Positions 9,478 through 19,768 of a stretch of 64,000 bases of DNA are shown piece by piece; the first letter of the stretch is position 1, and every line of letters starts with the position of its first letter. Position numbers and translations under genes: made by a program. The stretch is from an uncultured Eggerthellaceae bacterium. GTDB lineage: Bacteria > Actinomycetota > Coriobacteriia > Coriobacteriales > Eggerthellaceae. The DNA lies in contig CANOIM010000011.1 of the NCBI GenBank assembly GCA_947566075.1, forward strand, positions 1 to 64,000, written 5' to 3'. The notes beneath the pieces are model-generated. The model made no database searches. It saw only the letters and a list, made by a program, of their open reading frames with translations, and was not told the DNA's origin.

Positions 9478-10380
9478 ATGAAAGGGATAATCTTAGCCGG
9501 TGGGAGCGGTACGCGGCTCTATCCGTTGACCACGGTCACATCTAAACAGCTCTTGCCAGTTTACGATAAGCCCATGATCTACTATCCGCTGTCTGTGCTC
9601 ATGCAGGCGGGCATTCGGGATATCCTGATCATCTCCACTCCCCAGGATCTTCCGAACTTCGAGCGTCTTTTGGGCGATGGTTCGCAATATGGCATCACAT
9701 TGCAGTATGCCGAACAGCCGTCCCCTGATGGGCTTGCTCAGGCTTTCATCATCGGGGAGGAGTTCATCGCGGGGGATTCCTGTGCATTGGTGCTGGGGGA
9801 TAACATCTTCTACGGCAATGGTCTTTCTCGTCATCTGCGTCGTGCAGTGGAAGATGCAGAGACCAAAGGTGGCGCTACGGTGTTCGGCTACTATGTGGAT
9901 GATCCCGAGCGCTTCGGTGTGGTGGAATTCGATGAGGACTTCAATGCTATCTCCATCGAAGAGAAGCCGAAGCACCCGCAGAGCAATTATGCGGTCACAG
10001 GCCTCTATTTTTATGATGATCGCGTATGTCAGATGGCGAAGCAGGTGAAGCCGTCTGAGAGGGGAGAGCTGGAGATAACCACCCTCAACCAGATGTATTT
10101 GGAAGACGGATCGCTGAACGTGGTAACGCTGGGGCGCGGCTATGCATGGCTGGATACGGGTACCATGGAGAGCCTCTTCGAGGCATCAGAGTTCGTGCGT
10201 GCCGTAGAGCGCAGCCAGGATCTTTCTGTCTCCGTCATCGAAGAGGTTGCCTATGACAACGGCTGGATTTCCCATGATGAATTGGAGGCGGCTGCCGTAC
10301 GTTATGGGAAGAGCACCTATGGCCAGCACCTCAAGAAGGTGGCTGAAGGACGCATAGCCCCGAACAAGAAATGGGACTGA
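9478..10380 (+). CDS. rmlA: Glucose-1-phosphate thymidylyltransferase
   Basis: This enzyme joins glucose-1-phosphate and dTTP to give dTDP-glucose, the first step of dTDP-L-rhamnose synthesis in the cytoplasm. The 300-residue length is normal for the short RmlA class. The N-terminal nucleotide-binding loop GGSGTRLYP, the segment [18 protein letters not shown] and the later GDNIFYG and EEKPKHP motifs are all typical. It is the first of four consecutive rml genes and has a strong ribosome site (AGGAGGAAG) directly before the ATG. The 81-bp gap upstream separates it from the L,D-transpeptidase gene and could hold the promoter of the long operon; a TACAAT hexamer is present there without a convincing -35. 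Confidence 0.96.
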   Translation: MKGIILAGGSGTRLYPLTTVTSKQLLPVYDKPMIYYPLSVLMQAGIRDILIISTPQDLPNFERLLGDGSQYGITLQYAEQPSPDGLAQAFIIGEEFIAGDSCALVLGDNIFYGNGLSRHLRRAVEDAETKGGATVFGYYVDDPERFGVVEFDEDFNAISIEEKPKHPQSNYAVTGLYFYDDRVCQMAKQVKPSERGELEITTLNQMYLEDGSLNVVTLGRGYAWLDTGTMESLFEASEFVRAVERSQDLSVSVIEEVAYDNGWISHDELEAAAVRYGKSTYGQHLKKVAEGRIAPNKKWD

Positions 10381-10382
10381 AG

Positions 10383-11279
10383 ATGCGCGTGCTGATCACA
10401 GGAGCTTCGGGGCAGTTGGGCAATGAGCTGCAGCGGCTTTTTGAAACGGGCCGGGCGGAGATAGGATCTATTCCGCAACAGTTCGTAGGAGCGGAGGTCG
10501 TCTATACGGATACACCGCAGCTTGACATCACGGATGCGAAGGCGGTGGAGGGCTTCGTGGCTGATGGCGGGTTCGACCTCATCATCAACTGTGCTGCAAT
10601 GACGAATGTGGACGGGTGTGAATCCAATGAGGAGCTTGCGAATCGGGTGAACGCCTTAGGTGCTGAGAATCTTGCCCGGGCAGCAGCTGGAGTTGGCAGC
10701 CCTATCATCCATACCTCCACCGATTACGTGTTCCCGGGCACTGAAGCGGGAGAGAGGGTGGAATCTGATGCCGTTGCTCCCTTGAGCGCCTACGGACGCA
10801 GCAAGCTAGAGGGTGAGCGCTTGGTGGCTGCAGCTAATCCGAAGCATCATATCGTGCGTACGGCATGGCTCTATGGCTATGTAGGTAAGAACTTCGCCAA
10901 GACCATGCTCCGGCTGGCTAAGGACCATGATGAGGTCACGGTGGTGGATGACCAGCTGGGCAATCCTACCAGCGCTAATGATCTGGCCTATGAGATCTTG
11001 AAGATAGCCCTCTCTGATGACTACGGCATCTGGCATGTGACCAATGAGGGCACCTGCTCCTGGGCAGATTTTGCCGAAGCCGTGCTTGTAGATGCTGATT
11101 GCACGGTGAAGCGGTGCACGAGCACTGAATACAAGGTCGCGCACCCTGAAAGCGCAGATAGACCGGCCTTCTCTTCACTCAGGAATAAACATCTTGAAGA
11201 GACGATCGGTAACGAGATGCGCTCCTGGCAAGTGGCGCTGGCTGATTATCTGAAGAACCTCCCCGAATTGGAAGGGTGA
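10383..11279 (+). CDS. rmlD: dTDP-4-dehydrorhamnose reductase
   Basis: This enzyme carries out the last step of dTDP-L-rhamnose synthesis, the NAD(P)H-dependent reduction of dTDP-4-dehydrorhamnose. It is a short-chain dehydrogenase with the nucleotide-binding motif TGASGQLG at the N-terminus, the STDYVFPG segment and the YGRSKLEGE active-site Tyr/Lys motif. Its 298-residue length is usual. The ATG at 10383 is chosen because it gives the standard N-terminus MRVLITGASG; an in-frame ATG at 10371 would overlap the end of rmlA. The gene order rmlA-rmlD-rmlB-rmlC places reductase and epimerase as separate genes rather than a fusion. Confidence 0.95.
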   Translation: MRVLITGASGQLGNELQRLFETGRAEIGSIPQQFVGAEVVYTDTPQLDITDAKAVEGFVADGGFDLIINCAAMTNVDGCESNEELANRVNALGAENLARAAAGVGSPIIHTSTDYVFPGTEAGERVESDAVAPLSAYGRSKLEGERLVAAANPKHHIVRTAWLYGYVGKNFAKTMLRLAKDHDEVTVVDDQLGNPTSANDLAYEILKIALSDDYGIWHVTNEGTCSWADFAEAVLVDADCTVKRCTSTEYKVAHPESADRPAFSSLRNKHLEETIGNEMRSWQVALADYLKNLPELEG

Positions 11280-11283
11280 ATGA

Positions 11284-12306
<1,023 letters not shown>

Positions 12307-12314
12307 GAGAAGCT

Positions 12315-12902
12315 ATGGCAGCGGGCGATCAGGTGGTTTCAGGTAACTTCACGTTCACGGAGACATCCATTGCAGGCGTCATCATCGTTGATGTCAAGGC
12401 CTACGGCGATGAGCGCGGATATTTCATGGAGACCTACAAGAGGCCAAATTTCGTTGCTGGTGGGATAGACGTTGATTTCGTGCAAGATAACCAATCTTCT
12501 AGCACGAAGGGCGTGCTGCGGGGGCTGCATTTCCAGATAGACCATCCCCAGAGCAAGTTGGTGCGTGTGGTCAAGGGGATGGTGTTCGATGTGGCCGTTG
12601 ACCTGCGCGAAGGGAGCCCAACCTATGGGAAGTGGGAAGGGGTCATCCTTTCCGCTGAGAACAAGCGCCAGTTCTTTGTCCCGCGCGGGTTCGCCCATGG
12701 GTTCTTGGTGCTGAGCGAAACCGCTGAGTTCTGCTATAAGTGCGATGATGTCTACCATTCCAATGACGAGGGAGGGCTTATGTGGAATGACCCTGCCCTT
12801 GGCATTGAATGGCCTGCTCTCGAAGGGGATAGCTTCTTCGATGCCACGAAGGTGATCCTGAGCGATAAGGATAAAGTCCATTTACCTTTCAAGGTACAGT
12901 AG
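12315..12902 (+). CDS. rmlC: dTDP-4-dehydrorhamnose 3,5-epimerase
   Basis: This cupin-fold enzyme epimerises C3 and C5 of dTDP-4-dehydro-6-deoxyglucose to make the L-rhamno form, the third step of the pathway. The 195-residue length fits. Motifs seen are the DERGYFMETY region, NQSSSTKGVLRGLHFQ with the catalytic His, KLVRVVKGMVFDVAVDLR and FVPRGFAHGFLVLSETAEF. GGAGAAG before the ATG is a good ribosome site. It ends directly at the start of the next glycosyltransferase gene, which is likely to be translationally coupled. Confidence 0.96.
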   Translation: MAAGDQVVSGNFTFTETSIAGVIIVDVKAYGDERGYFMETYKRPNFVAGGIDVDFVQDNQSSSTKGVLRGLHFQIDHPQSKLVRVVKGMVFDVAVDLREGSPTYGKWEGVILSAENKRQFFVPRGFAHGFLVLSETAEFCYKCDDVYHSNDEGGLMWNDPALGIEWPALEGDSFFDATKVILSDKDKVHLPFKVQ

Positions 12903-14681
12903 ATGGATATCGGCAATGCGCTCCGGCGTTTGAAACGACAGTTCTTCTCCCAGCCAATCGAGCCTGCACCCTTTCCCATTGACGCATGGACAGATTCACG
13001 CTATTCCCAGTGGCTAGAGCATGTTCGGCCAACTCAGAAGGCGCTAGACGCTCAATGCAGTGACAGCGGATGTCTGGGAGTCTTTTTCAGTATCGTCGTT
13101 CCTCTCTATTTCACACCTCTTGATTACCTAGAGGACCTCGTTGAATCCGTTCTGTTGCAGACCTATGATCAGTTCGAGCTGATCTTGGTTAATGGATCCC
13201 CTCAGGATGCTGCCTTAGCGTCATCGCTTACGATCTATCAGGAGATGGATGAGCGTGTGAAGGTAGTCGTTCTTGAGGAGAATCGGGGCATTGCAGGCAA
13301 CACCGCTGCAGGTGTTGCAGCTGCAGCGGGTGATCACATAGTCCTACTGGATCACGATGACACGATCGAACCCCATGCGCTCTTTGAATATGCACAGGCT
13401 ATCCAGGAAGCTCCAGAGGCTTCATTCTATTATTGTGATGAGGATATGTTCCAGGTTGAAGAAGCCGAGGATGGCTCAAGACATCCGCACTATGAACATC
13501 CTCTGTTCAAGCCCGCGTTTTCCCTTCCGCTCCTGTCATGCAAGAACTACATCCTGCACATGCTTTGCTTCAAGCGGAGTTCTTTGGAAGCACGCGGGAT
13601 GCCTGACGCAAGCTATGATGGTGCGCAGGATTTCAAGTTGATCATCGATGCGATTGCGGAGGGAGGACGGCCTCACCATATCCCTAAGGTCCTCTACCAC
13701 TGGCGAATCAGCGAAGGTTCCACAGCCACCAATCCTGACGCGAAGCCTTACGGTAAGGTTGCATATCGGAAGTGCTTGGGGCTCATTGCCGATCATTATT
13801 GGCGTTCCGCCAGTCTCATTCCAACGGAGATCGACAATCTTTTCAATCTAAGAGCTGCCGAATCTTTGACCGAAAAGGTGTCGATCATCGTAGATGTGCC
13901 TGACGGAGCATCGATCAAGGGATACCTTAGGGGCTTGGAAAAGGTGGCATCTACGGCTAATGTTGAGGTCATCTTCACGGGGGGGTGCTCGCAGGCGATC
14001 TCTACCAGAAGCTTCGATGTGTCATTCGTCGAGACGTTAAGGGTAGATGGGCTTTTCGCACGACTGAATCAGGGTGCACGGAGGGCCAAGGGTTCATATC
14101 TCATCTTCATGGATGCGGGTTGTAGAATGCATGGAGAAACGCCTCTAGAACAGCTGATCCTTGCAGCAAGTCGTGAGTGGATCGGCATTGTAGCGCCCAA
14201 GACGCTCTATGCGGATACTGCGGTCAAAGGCTATGGCGTTGCTCTTACCTCTGATCGCATCATGCCGCTCTACCGAGGCTATCCTAAGGATTTTCCGGGA
14301 TACCAGTGCGGCTTGTTCGCTTTTCAAGAAAGCAGTGCATGCGGCTGGCAAGGTATGACCATCTCTCGTGAGCTCTTCGACAGACTGGGTGCCTTCGATG
14401 AACGCTTCGAGGCCGAGATTGGGGCTGCGGATCTCTGTCAGCGCGCAAGAGGGGAAGGTCTGAGCATCGCTCAGGTATGCACTGTTGAGCTGGTGACAGC
14501 AGATGCTTGCGTTTACGACCGCTACAATAATGCAACGAATGCACCAGACTTCACGGATGGTGACTGCATTCTCTTCGATGAGAAGTGGCCAAATGTCCGC
14601 GAAGCTGGCGATCCGTGCTTCAACGGTAACCTTGATCAAACATCAAGCTACTTCCAGATTGCTGGGATGAGCAAGGAGTGA
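12903..14681 (+). CDS. Tandem GT2-type glycosyltransferase, possibly rhamnosyltransferase
   Basis: This 592-residue protein has a GT2 domain at about residues 60-330 with FFSIVVPLYF, the metal-binding LLDHDD motif and YYCDEDMF. A second, divergent GT2-like region at about 325-570 contains FMDAGCRM where a DxD would be expected and SACGWQGMTISRELF. This layout is known in rhamnan and O-antigen biosynthesis enzymes, where both or only one domain is active. It starts directly after the rmlC stop codon, so rhamnose is a plausible donor, but this is inference from context. It overlaps the ribosome site of the following GlfT2-like gene. Confidence 0.8.
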   Translation: MDIGNALRRLKRQFFSQPIEPAPFPIDAWTDSRYSQWLEHVRPTQKALDAQCSDSGCLGVFFSIVVPLYFTPLDYLEDLVESVLLQTYDQFELILVNGSPQDAALASSLTIYQEMDERVKVVVLEENRGIAGNTAAGVAAAAGDHIVLLDHDDTIEPHALFEYAQAIQEAPEASFYYCDEDMFQVEEAEDGSRHPHYEHPLFKPAFSLPLLSCKNYILHMLCFKRSSLEARGMPDASYDGAQDFKLIIDAIAEGGRPHHIPKVLYHWRISEGSTATNPDAKPYGKVAYRKCLGLIADHYWRSASLIPTEIDNLFNLRAAESLTEKVSIIVDVPDGASIKGYLRGLEKVASTANVEVIFTGGCSQAISTRSFDVSFVETLRVDGLFARLNQGARRAKGSYLIFMDAGCRMHGETPLEQLILAASREWIGIVAPKTLYADTAVKGYGVALTSDRIMPLYRGYPKDFPGYQCGLFAFQESSACGWQGMTISRELFDRLGAFDERFEAEIGAADLCQRARGEGLSIAQVCTVELVTADACVYDRYNNATNAPDFTDGDCILFDEKWPNVREAGDPCFNGNLDQTSSYFQIAGMSKE

Positions 14682-14683
14682 CG

Positions 14684-16612
14684 ATGGTTCAGTTCAAGCT
14701 TGCGAATGTATTGCTTCAGCTACCCGAACACTTGAGGTGTTATCCGCAGATGCTCTATCGGGCTTCGGGGGCTGTGGATTTTCAAGAGGAAGATGGCTCA
14801 TTGGCCTTCGAGGGGCGCGTAGACTTCCTCACCTACTTCAACGCGTTCTCTGCGGCGAAGTGGCGCAGGTATGCTGCGGTTGATGCCGTGCGCTTGCATT
14901 TGGAATTAGCGGGGGACCCCTGCGATATCCTGCTCTTGGGTATTGAAGAAGGGGTAGTGGATACCAAGGATGCTCCGGGTATCGATCAGGTGGGTTCTGT
15001 TTCTCTCATAAAGACTGAGGTCCACCCAAAACAGTTGGTTGTTCCCGAGCATTTCGAAGGTTCAGCCGAATATGCAGTGTACGATGTAGATGTTCCTGTA
15101 GATGGGATGACCCTTGTCGGGTTTGCACTCATCTCCAAGGGAGCGACAGCTCTTCGGAATGCCTCATGGTTCACGGATGTCCCCGTGGGTCGTGTGCGAG
15201 ATATCCGCATCGCCATTGCCACCACCACGTTCAAGAACGAGAAGTACATCCTTCCGAATATCGAGATGATCCAGCGTGATGTTCTTGGATCCGATGACGC
15301 TGTAGCTGATGCGCTCCATCTCTTCGTGGTAGACAATGGTCGTACGTTGGATGCCGATGCTCTTTCGAATGAGAACATCACCGTCATCCCTAACGCGAAT
15401 GAAGGTGGCTCTGCTGGGTTCGCACGGGGCATGATGGCGGCGCTGGATGCCGATGAGCCGTTCACTCATGTGCTGCTCATGGATGATGATGTTCGCATTT
15501 CACCTGAGAGCATCATACGCACCTACAATCTGCTGGCTTTGGCCACAAGTGAGTATATGGATGCTTTCGTCAATGGAGCCATGCTAGAGATGGAGCGTCC
15601 TCAGAAGCAGTTCGAGGATGTGTCCCATGTACGCACGAATGGCGTCTATCGGCGCCTCAAGGGCGATCTGTTCATGGACACTCTTGTTGATGTGGCCATG
15701 AATGAACTCATTGATGTTGAAGTGCCGCAAGCCTATGGGGCATGGTGGTATTCCTGTATCCCGCTTTCTGTGGTGCGCAAGAACGGCCTTCCGCTCCCGC
15801 TGTTCGTTCGCTGTGATGATGTTGAATATGGCATGCGTACCCAACCCACGTACATGACCATGAATGGCATCTGCGTTTGGCATGCTTCATTCACCCAGAA
15901 GTTCCGAGCACCGGTGGATTGCTATCAGTACATCCGCAATTACCTGATCATGAATGCCTTGCATGGCATTTCGAATGAAGCGCTGTTCCTGGCGCGTGCT
16001 GACCGTACGCTACAGTTGTATCTGCGCTCCATGGCCTACGAGACAGCAGAGCTGATCGTTGCGGGCTTGGAAGACTACCTCAAAGGGCCTGAGTGGCTTA
16101 TGGAGGTGAGTGGGGAAGAGGTGCTCAAGGCGAATAATGCTAAGGCTGAGAGGCTCATGCCCCTGGCGGAGGCGCTAGCGAATGGGGTCGCCGAGCATCC
16201 AGATCTTGCCGAACCCATCCTAGGATTCGCTCCTGACACAGATCTCGTGCGGGATGATCAAGCTGCGTGGCCCCTGCTGCGTCTTTGGCGGACCGTTCCC
16301 TACGATAGGCATCTTCTCCCAGATGCTTTGATCAGGGATGAGGCAGCAACGGCTTATTATGGAGGCTATACGGTATTGTCACCCGATCAAGTTGCCAAGC
16401 GCATCCTCGTTGCGTGCGATCGTGACTGCCAGAACGCCCATGTGCGCGTGATGGACAGGAGACGATGGGGGCAGATACGCAAACGATGGGCTCAAGCAAG
16501 AGCGGACCACAAAGCTAAGGGTGGTGAAGTTGCGCTTGCATACCGAGAGGCTCTCTCAAAGTTGACTGGCATAGACTACTGGCGGCAGCATTTAGAGGGT
16601 ATGTTGCGCTAG
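14684..16612 (+). CDS. GlfT2-like galactofuranosyltransferase
   Basis: This 643-residue protein matches the layout of mycobacterial GlfT2: an N-terminal beta-rich region (about 1-150), a GT2 catalytic domain with LLMDDD at residues 265-269 and DDVEYGMRT further on, a VWHASFTQKF segment with the likely catalytic-site His, and a helical C-terminal region. GlfT2 polymerises galactofuranose from UDP-Galf on a lipid-linked acceptor at the cytoplasmic face. No UDP-galactopyranose mutase gene is present in the window, so either it is elsewhere or another furanose or rhamnose donor is used. The ATG at 14684 is chosen over GTG 14678 because AAGGAG ends 5 bp before it. The upstream stop lies at 14679-14681. 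Confidence 0.82.
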   Translation: MVQFKLANVLLQLPEHLRCYPQMLYRASGAVDFQEEDGSLAFEGRVDFLTYFNAFSAAKWRRYAAVDAVRLHLELAGDPCDILLLGIEEGVVDTKDAPGIDQVGSVSLIKTEVHPKQLVVPEHFEGSAEYAVYDVDVPVDGMTLVGFALISKGATALRNASWFTDVPVGRVRDIRIAIATTTFKNEKYILPNIEMIQRDVLGSDDAVADALHLFVVDNGRTLDADALSNENITVIPNANEGGSAGFARGMMAALDADEPFTHVLLMDDDVRISPESIIRTYNLLALATSEYMDAFVNGAMLEMERPQKQFEDVSHVRTNGVYRRLKGDLFMDTLVDVAMNELIDVEVPQAYGAWWYSCIPLSVVRKNGLPLPLFVRCDDVEYGMRTQPTYMTMNGICVWHASFTQKFRAPVDCYQYIRNYLIMNALHGISNEALFLARADRTLQLYLRSMAYETAELIVAGLEDYLKGPEWLMEVSGEEVLKANNAKAERLMPLAEALANGVAEHPDLAEPILGFAPDTDLVRDDQAAWPLLRLWRTVPYDRHLLPDALIRDEAATAYYGGYTVLSPDQVAKRILVACDRDCQNAHVRVMDRRRWGQIRKRWAQARADHKAKGGEVALAYREALSKLTGIDYWRQHLEGMLR

Positions 16613-16638
16613 ATATTACGCAATCTGAAAGGGGAGAT

Positions 16639-18690
16639 ATGTGGGCTGAGTTCTGGTTAGCAACACTGGTAGGGTTCGTTTTCCTTTATGTTCCCACTTA
16701 TGCAGTGTTGCGCGTTCTCAGGTTCCCAAGGACAGCTTCTGCGGCCTGTGCACCCATCATCTCTCTTCTGTTCTATTCTCTCTTGGCTATCATGTATGAG
16801 AAACTGGATGTCTGGACCGACGGATGGATGCTCTTCGTTCCCCTGTGTGCGATCGCCTTTGTAGCTGTGGTTGGTAATAGTATCTTGTTGTATCGAGGCG
16901 TAGCTTTGAGCACCTGTGATAAGGGCGAGCGCAGAAAGGGTGTATCTCGCTTTTGGGGGCAGGATTCATGGTTGATATTGCTTTATATTGGCGTGGGTGT
17001 AGTAGTGGGAAGCTATATCTTTCTTGGATCGCTTACAACGCCTGATAGTACAACCTATACTTATGATGATCAGTCACACCTTGCGTATATCCGGAGCTTC
17101 ATCGAGCGCGGGAACTTCTCTTCGATCGCTGCAAATTATGAATATGATATCGTTGACAACGATGGTTATTACCCAGCTGCATGGCATCTATTGAGCGCCT
17201 CGATCTCAACGATATGCGGGGTGACTAATTACATAGGGGCGAACGCAGCAATATTCCTTTGCTGTTCTCTTATCTATCCGCTCTGTTGTCTCTTCCTCAT
17301 TCGCATCTTGTTCAAAGATAGGATCGAGCTTCAAGTGGTAGGAGCATTCCTAGCATTGGTCTTCGCTTCATTCCCTTGGGAATTCGTGTATTACGGGAGG
17401 CTTGTAGCTAATCTCCTGGCCTTTTGTTTCGTGCCTGCTATGCTCGCCTGCACTTTAAAGGTCTTCGGTATTGGTGTAGCAAAGAATGTGAGGGTGAGAT
17501 ATGGGATCATTCTTCTCATAAGCTTTGCTCTATCTCTTTTCTCGCAGCCAAGTGTCTATTTTACGTGGCTCTTCTTTTCTGTTCCCTATTTGATGCATAG
17601 GATTTGGCACCTCCCCGCAAAAGATGGAGGGGTTCCTGGAACCAGACGAAGGCTCTTGCGGGTTTCCCTCTTCTGCTTGGGCGTGGTTCTGTTCTTGATC
17701 TTCTGCTATATGTTGCCGTTCCTGCGAGGCCTTACACGATTCAAGTGGCCAGCCCCTATGTCGGTACCGGATGCGATCGTAAATGTTTTGCTCCAAGGAT
17801 CCCCGCAAGGCCCGTATGCGCTCATCTTGGCATTATTGGTATTCTTGGGAATCGGTTTTGCATTGCGAAAGCCAGATACTCGCTGGCTCGTGCTTCTTTG
17901 GGTCATTCTGGCTGTTATGTACGTAGTTGATGCAGGCACTGATCTTCGCCTGAAGAACTATATGACTGGATGGTGGTATACCGACTCTCATCGTGTGATG
18001 GCCATGTATTCGATAGGGTCATATCTATTGGCTGTGCTAGGTCTAGGTGGTCTACTTCAGTGGGTTTTCTCTAAGACTCATCTTCAAAAAGGTGCCCTCG
18101 TTGGTACGGTTGTCATTTCTGGGGTAGTTGCTGCGCTAGCGATGGCCCCCATCTTCTGGGTTGGTCAAACGCAGGTCATTACACCTATCGGGTATCTGAA
18201 GGCATATATTTCAGGGGGATATCGGACCGATGCCCCTGATGACGGCTCGATGTTCTCTGGTCAGGAAAGGGACTTTGTTCAGAAGGCTGCAGAGATCACC
18301 GGCGATGACCTTGTCTTCAATATCCCTAAAGATGGGAGCGCTTTTGCCTATCAGAGTTCAGGTATGAAGACGTATATCCGATGGTCTGATGAGCGTATAT
18401 ATATGGAGCCTAATGTGCGTTTGGTCCAGCGTAGTCTGGACGATATAGCTTCGAATTCCAGTGTGAGGCGAGCTGTTGATAATCTCGGTATCAAATATGT
18501 CCTCATGCTTGACCAGGGTCATGAGCCTTTCCATGCCATGTGGGGGGATTATTCAGACAGCAATTGGAAGGGCGTGCTTGACATTGATGAGGATACCCCT
18601 GGTTTCGAGCTGATGCTCTCTGACGGGGATATGAAGCTCTACCGGATCCTCTCAGAGGAGGAGATGGCGGAGCAGTTTCCTCTAGACTGA
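16639..18690 (+). CDS. Multi-spanning membrane protein (DUF6541-like), probable glycan assembly
   Basis: This 683-residue protein has about ten to twelve hydrophobic segments followed by a soluble C-terminal part of about 150 residues. The N-terminus (VFLYVPTYAVLRVLRF) and the early loop with DDQSHLAYIR and YYPAAWHLLSA resemble DUF6541 proteins of actinobacteria, which look like GT-C glycosyltransferases using lipid-linked sugar donors outside the membrane. It could be a polymerase or an extracytoplasmic transferase for the glycan built here. A GGGGAGAT site precedes the ATG. A TATAAT hexamer follows the stop directly (18691-18696) but has no -35. The function is an inference from topology and context. 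Confidence 0.7.
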   Translation: MWAEFWLATLVGFVFLYVPTYAVLRVLRFPRTASAACAPIISLLFYSLLAIMYEKLDVWTDGWMLFVPLCAIAFVAVVGNSILLYRGVALSTCDKGERRKGVSRFWGQDSWLILLYIGVGVVVGSYIFLGSLTTPDSTTYTYDDQSHLAYIRSFIERGNFSSIAANYEYDIVDNDGYYPAAWHLLSASISTICGVTNYIGANAAIFLCCSLIYPLCCLFLIRILFKDRIELQVVGAFLALVFASFPWEFVYYGRLVANLLAFCFVPAMLACTLKVFGIGVAKNVRVRYGIILLISFALSLFSQPSVYFTWLFFSVPYLMHRIWHLPAKDGGVPGTRRRLLRVSLFCLGVVLFLIFCYMLPFLRGLTRFKWPAPMSVPDAIVNVLLQGSPQGPYALILALLVFLGIGFALRKPDTRWLVLLWVILAVMYVVDAGTDLRLKNYMTGWWYTDSHRVMAMYSIGSYLLAVLGLGGLLQWVFSKTHLQKGALVGTVVISGVVAALAMAPIFWVGQTQVITPIGYLKAYISGGYRTDAPDDGSMFSGQERDFVQKAAEITGDDLVFNIPKDGSAFAYQSSGMKTYIRWSDERIYMEPNVRLVQRSLDDIASNSSVRRAVDNLGIKYVLMLDQGHEPFHAMWGDYSDSNWKGVLDIDEDTPGFELMLSDGDMKLYRILSEEEMAEQFPLD

Positions 18691-18760
18691 TATAATCTCT
18701 TAGATTTATCCATTGGCTGATATAGCATTTTGACAGCTCATAGGTAGGGAAGAAGGCTGC

Positions 18761-19759
18761 ATGCTGAACGGAAAGACGATCCTGATCACGGGGGGCACTG
18801 GTTCTTTCGGTAACGAATTCACCCGGTACATCCTTGACAACTATGATCCCAAGAAGATCATCATCTATTCTCGGGATGAGTATAAGCAGTTCGTCATGAG
18901 GAATGCTTTCAAAGAATATGACGATAAGCTTCGCTTCTTCATTGGGGATGTTCGTGATGAGGCGCGGCTGCGACGGGCTCTGAAAGATGTTGATTATATC
19001 GTCCACGCGGCAGCGCTAAAACAGGTGCCTGCCTGCGAGTACAATCCTATGGAAGCTGTTAAGACCAATATTGACGGTGCGATGAGCGTCATCAATGCAG
19101 CTCTGGACACCGGTGTGCAGAAAGTCGTAGCGCTTTCCACTGACAAGGCTGTGAATCCTGTCAATCTCTACGGGGGTACGAAACTGGTCTCTGACAAGCT
19201 GTTCATCGCTGCCAATGCGTACACAGGCGAATCTGGGACAGTGTTTTCGGTGGTTCGCTATGGGAACGTAGCGGGATCGCGTGGATCTGTGATCCCCTTC
19301 TTCGACAATCTCATCAAGAGCGGTGCGTCGGAATTGCCTATCACTGATTTTCAGATGACGCGGTTTTGGATCTCTCTCTATGAGGGCATTCAGTTGGTCA
19401 TCAAGGCTCTTGAAGAGGCTACGGGTGGAGAGACCTTCATCTCCAAGATTCCCTCATTCCGCGTTGTGGATCTTGCCACGGCTATGGCTCCGGGACTTGA
19501 ACAGGTGGAGGTTGGCATCCGTGAAGGGGAAAAGCTCCATGAATGCATGGTTCCCGCTGCGGACAGCTTGACGACGTACGAATACGAGAAGAATTTCATC
19601 ATCTATCCACATATGGAGTGGTTCGACATGTCGGCAGTGGAGACGCGTGGAGGGGTAAAGGTGTCCCCAGGGTTCGTGTACGATTCGGGGACCAATACCG
19701 AATGGCTCTCAGTTGAGGATCTGCGCAAGCTCGTGTCAGCCATGGATATCCATTACTAA
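18761..19759 (+). CDS. pseB: UDP-N-acetylglucosamine 4,6-dehydratase (inverting)
   Basis: This enzyme makes UDP-2-acetamido-2,6-dideoxy-beta-L-arabino-hexos-4-ulose from UDP-GlcNAc, the first step to pseudaminic acid. It is a 332-residue extended short-chain dehydrogenase with GGTGSFG at residues 11-17, AAALKQVPACE near 84-93, STDKA at 126-130 and YGGTK at 137-141, the active-site pattern of PseB (Asp, Lys, Tyr, Lys). It is the first of six pse genes; the 70-bp gap upstream may allow separate expression. GAAGG lies 5 bp before the ATG. FlaA1-type PseB from flagellated bacteria is the closest functional comparison, but no flagellar genes are seen here. Confidence 0.94.
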   Translation: MLNGKTILITGGTGSFGNEFTRYILDNYDPKKIIIYSRDEYKQFVMRNAFKEYDDKLRFFIGDVRDEARLRRALKDVDYIVHAAALKQVPACEYNPMEAVKTNIDGAMSVINAALDTGVQKVVALSTDKAVNPVNLYGGTKLVSDKLFIAANAYTGESGTVFSVVRYGNVAGSRGSVIPFFDNLIKSGASELPITDFQMTRFWISLYEGIQLVIKALEEATGGETFISKIPSFRVVDLATAMAPGLEQVEVGIREGEKLHECMVPAADSLTTYEYEKNFIIYPHMEWFDMSAVETRGGVKVSPGFVYDSGTNTEWLSVEDLRKLVSAMDIHY

Positions 19760-19768
19760 GGGCCAATC

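Noticed and set aside
18730..18735. TTGACA upstream of pseB as a -35 element
   Set aside because: The position for its -10 would fall at the ribosome site and start codon of pseB, and no -10 is present there.
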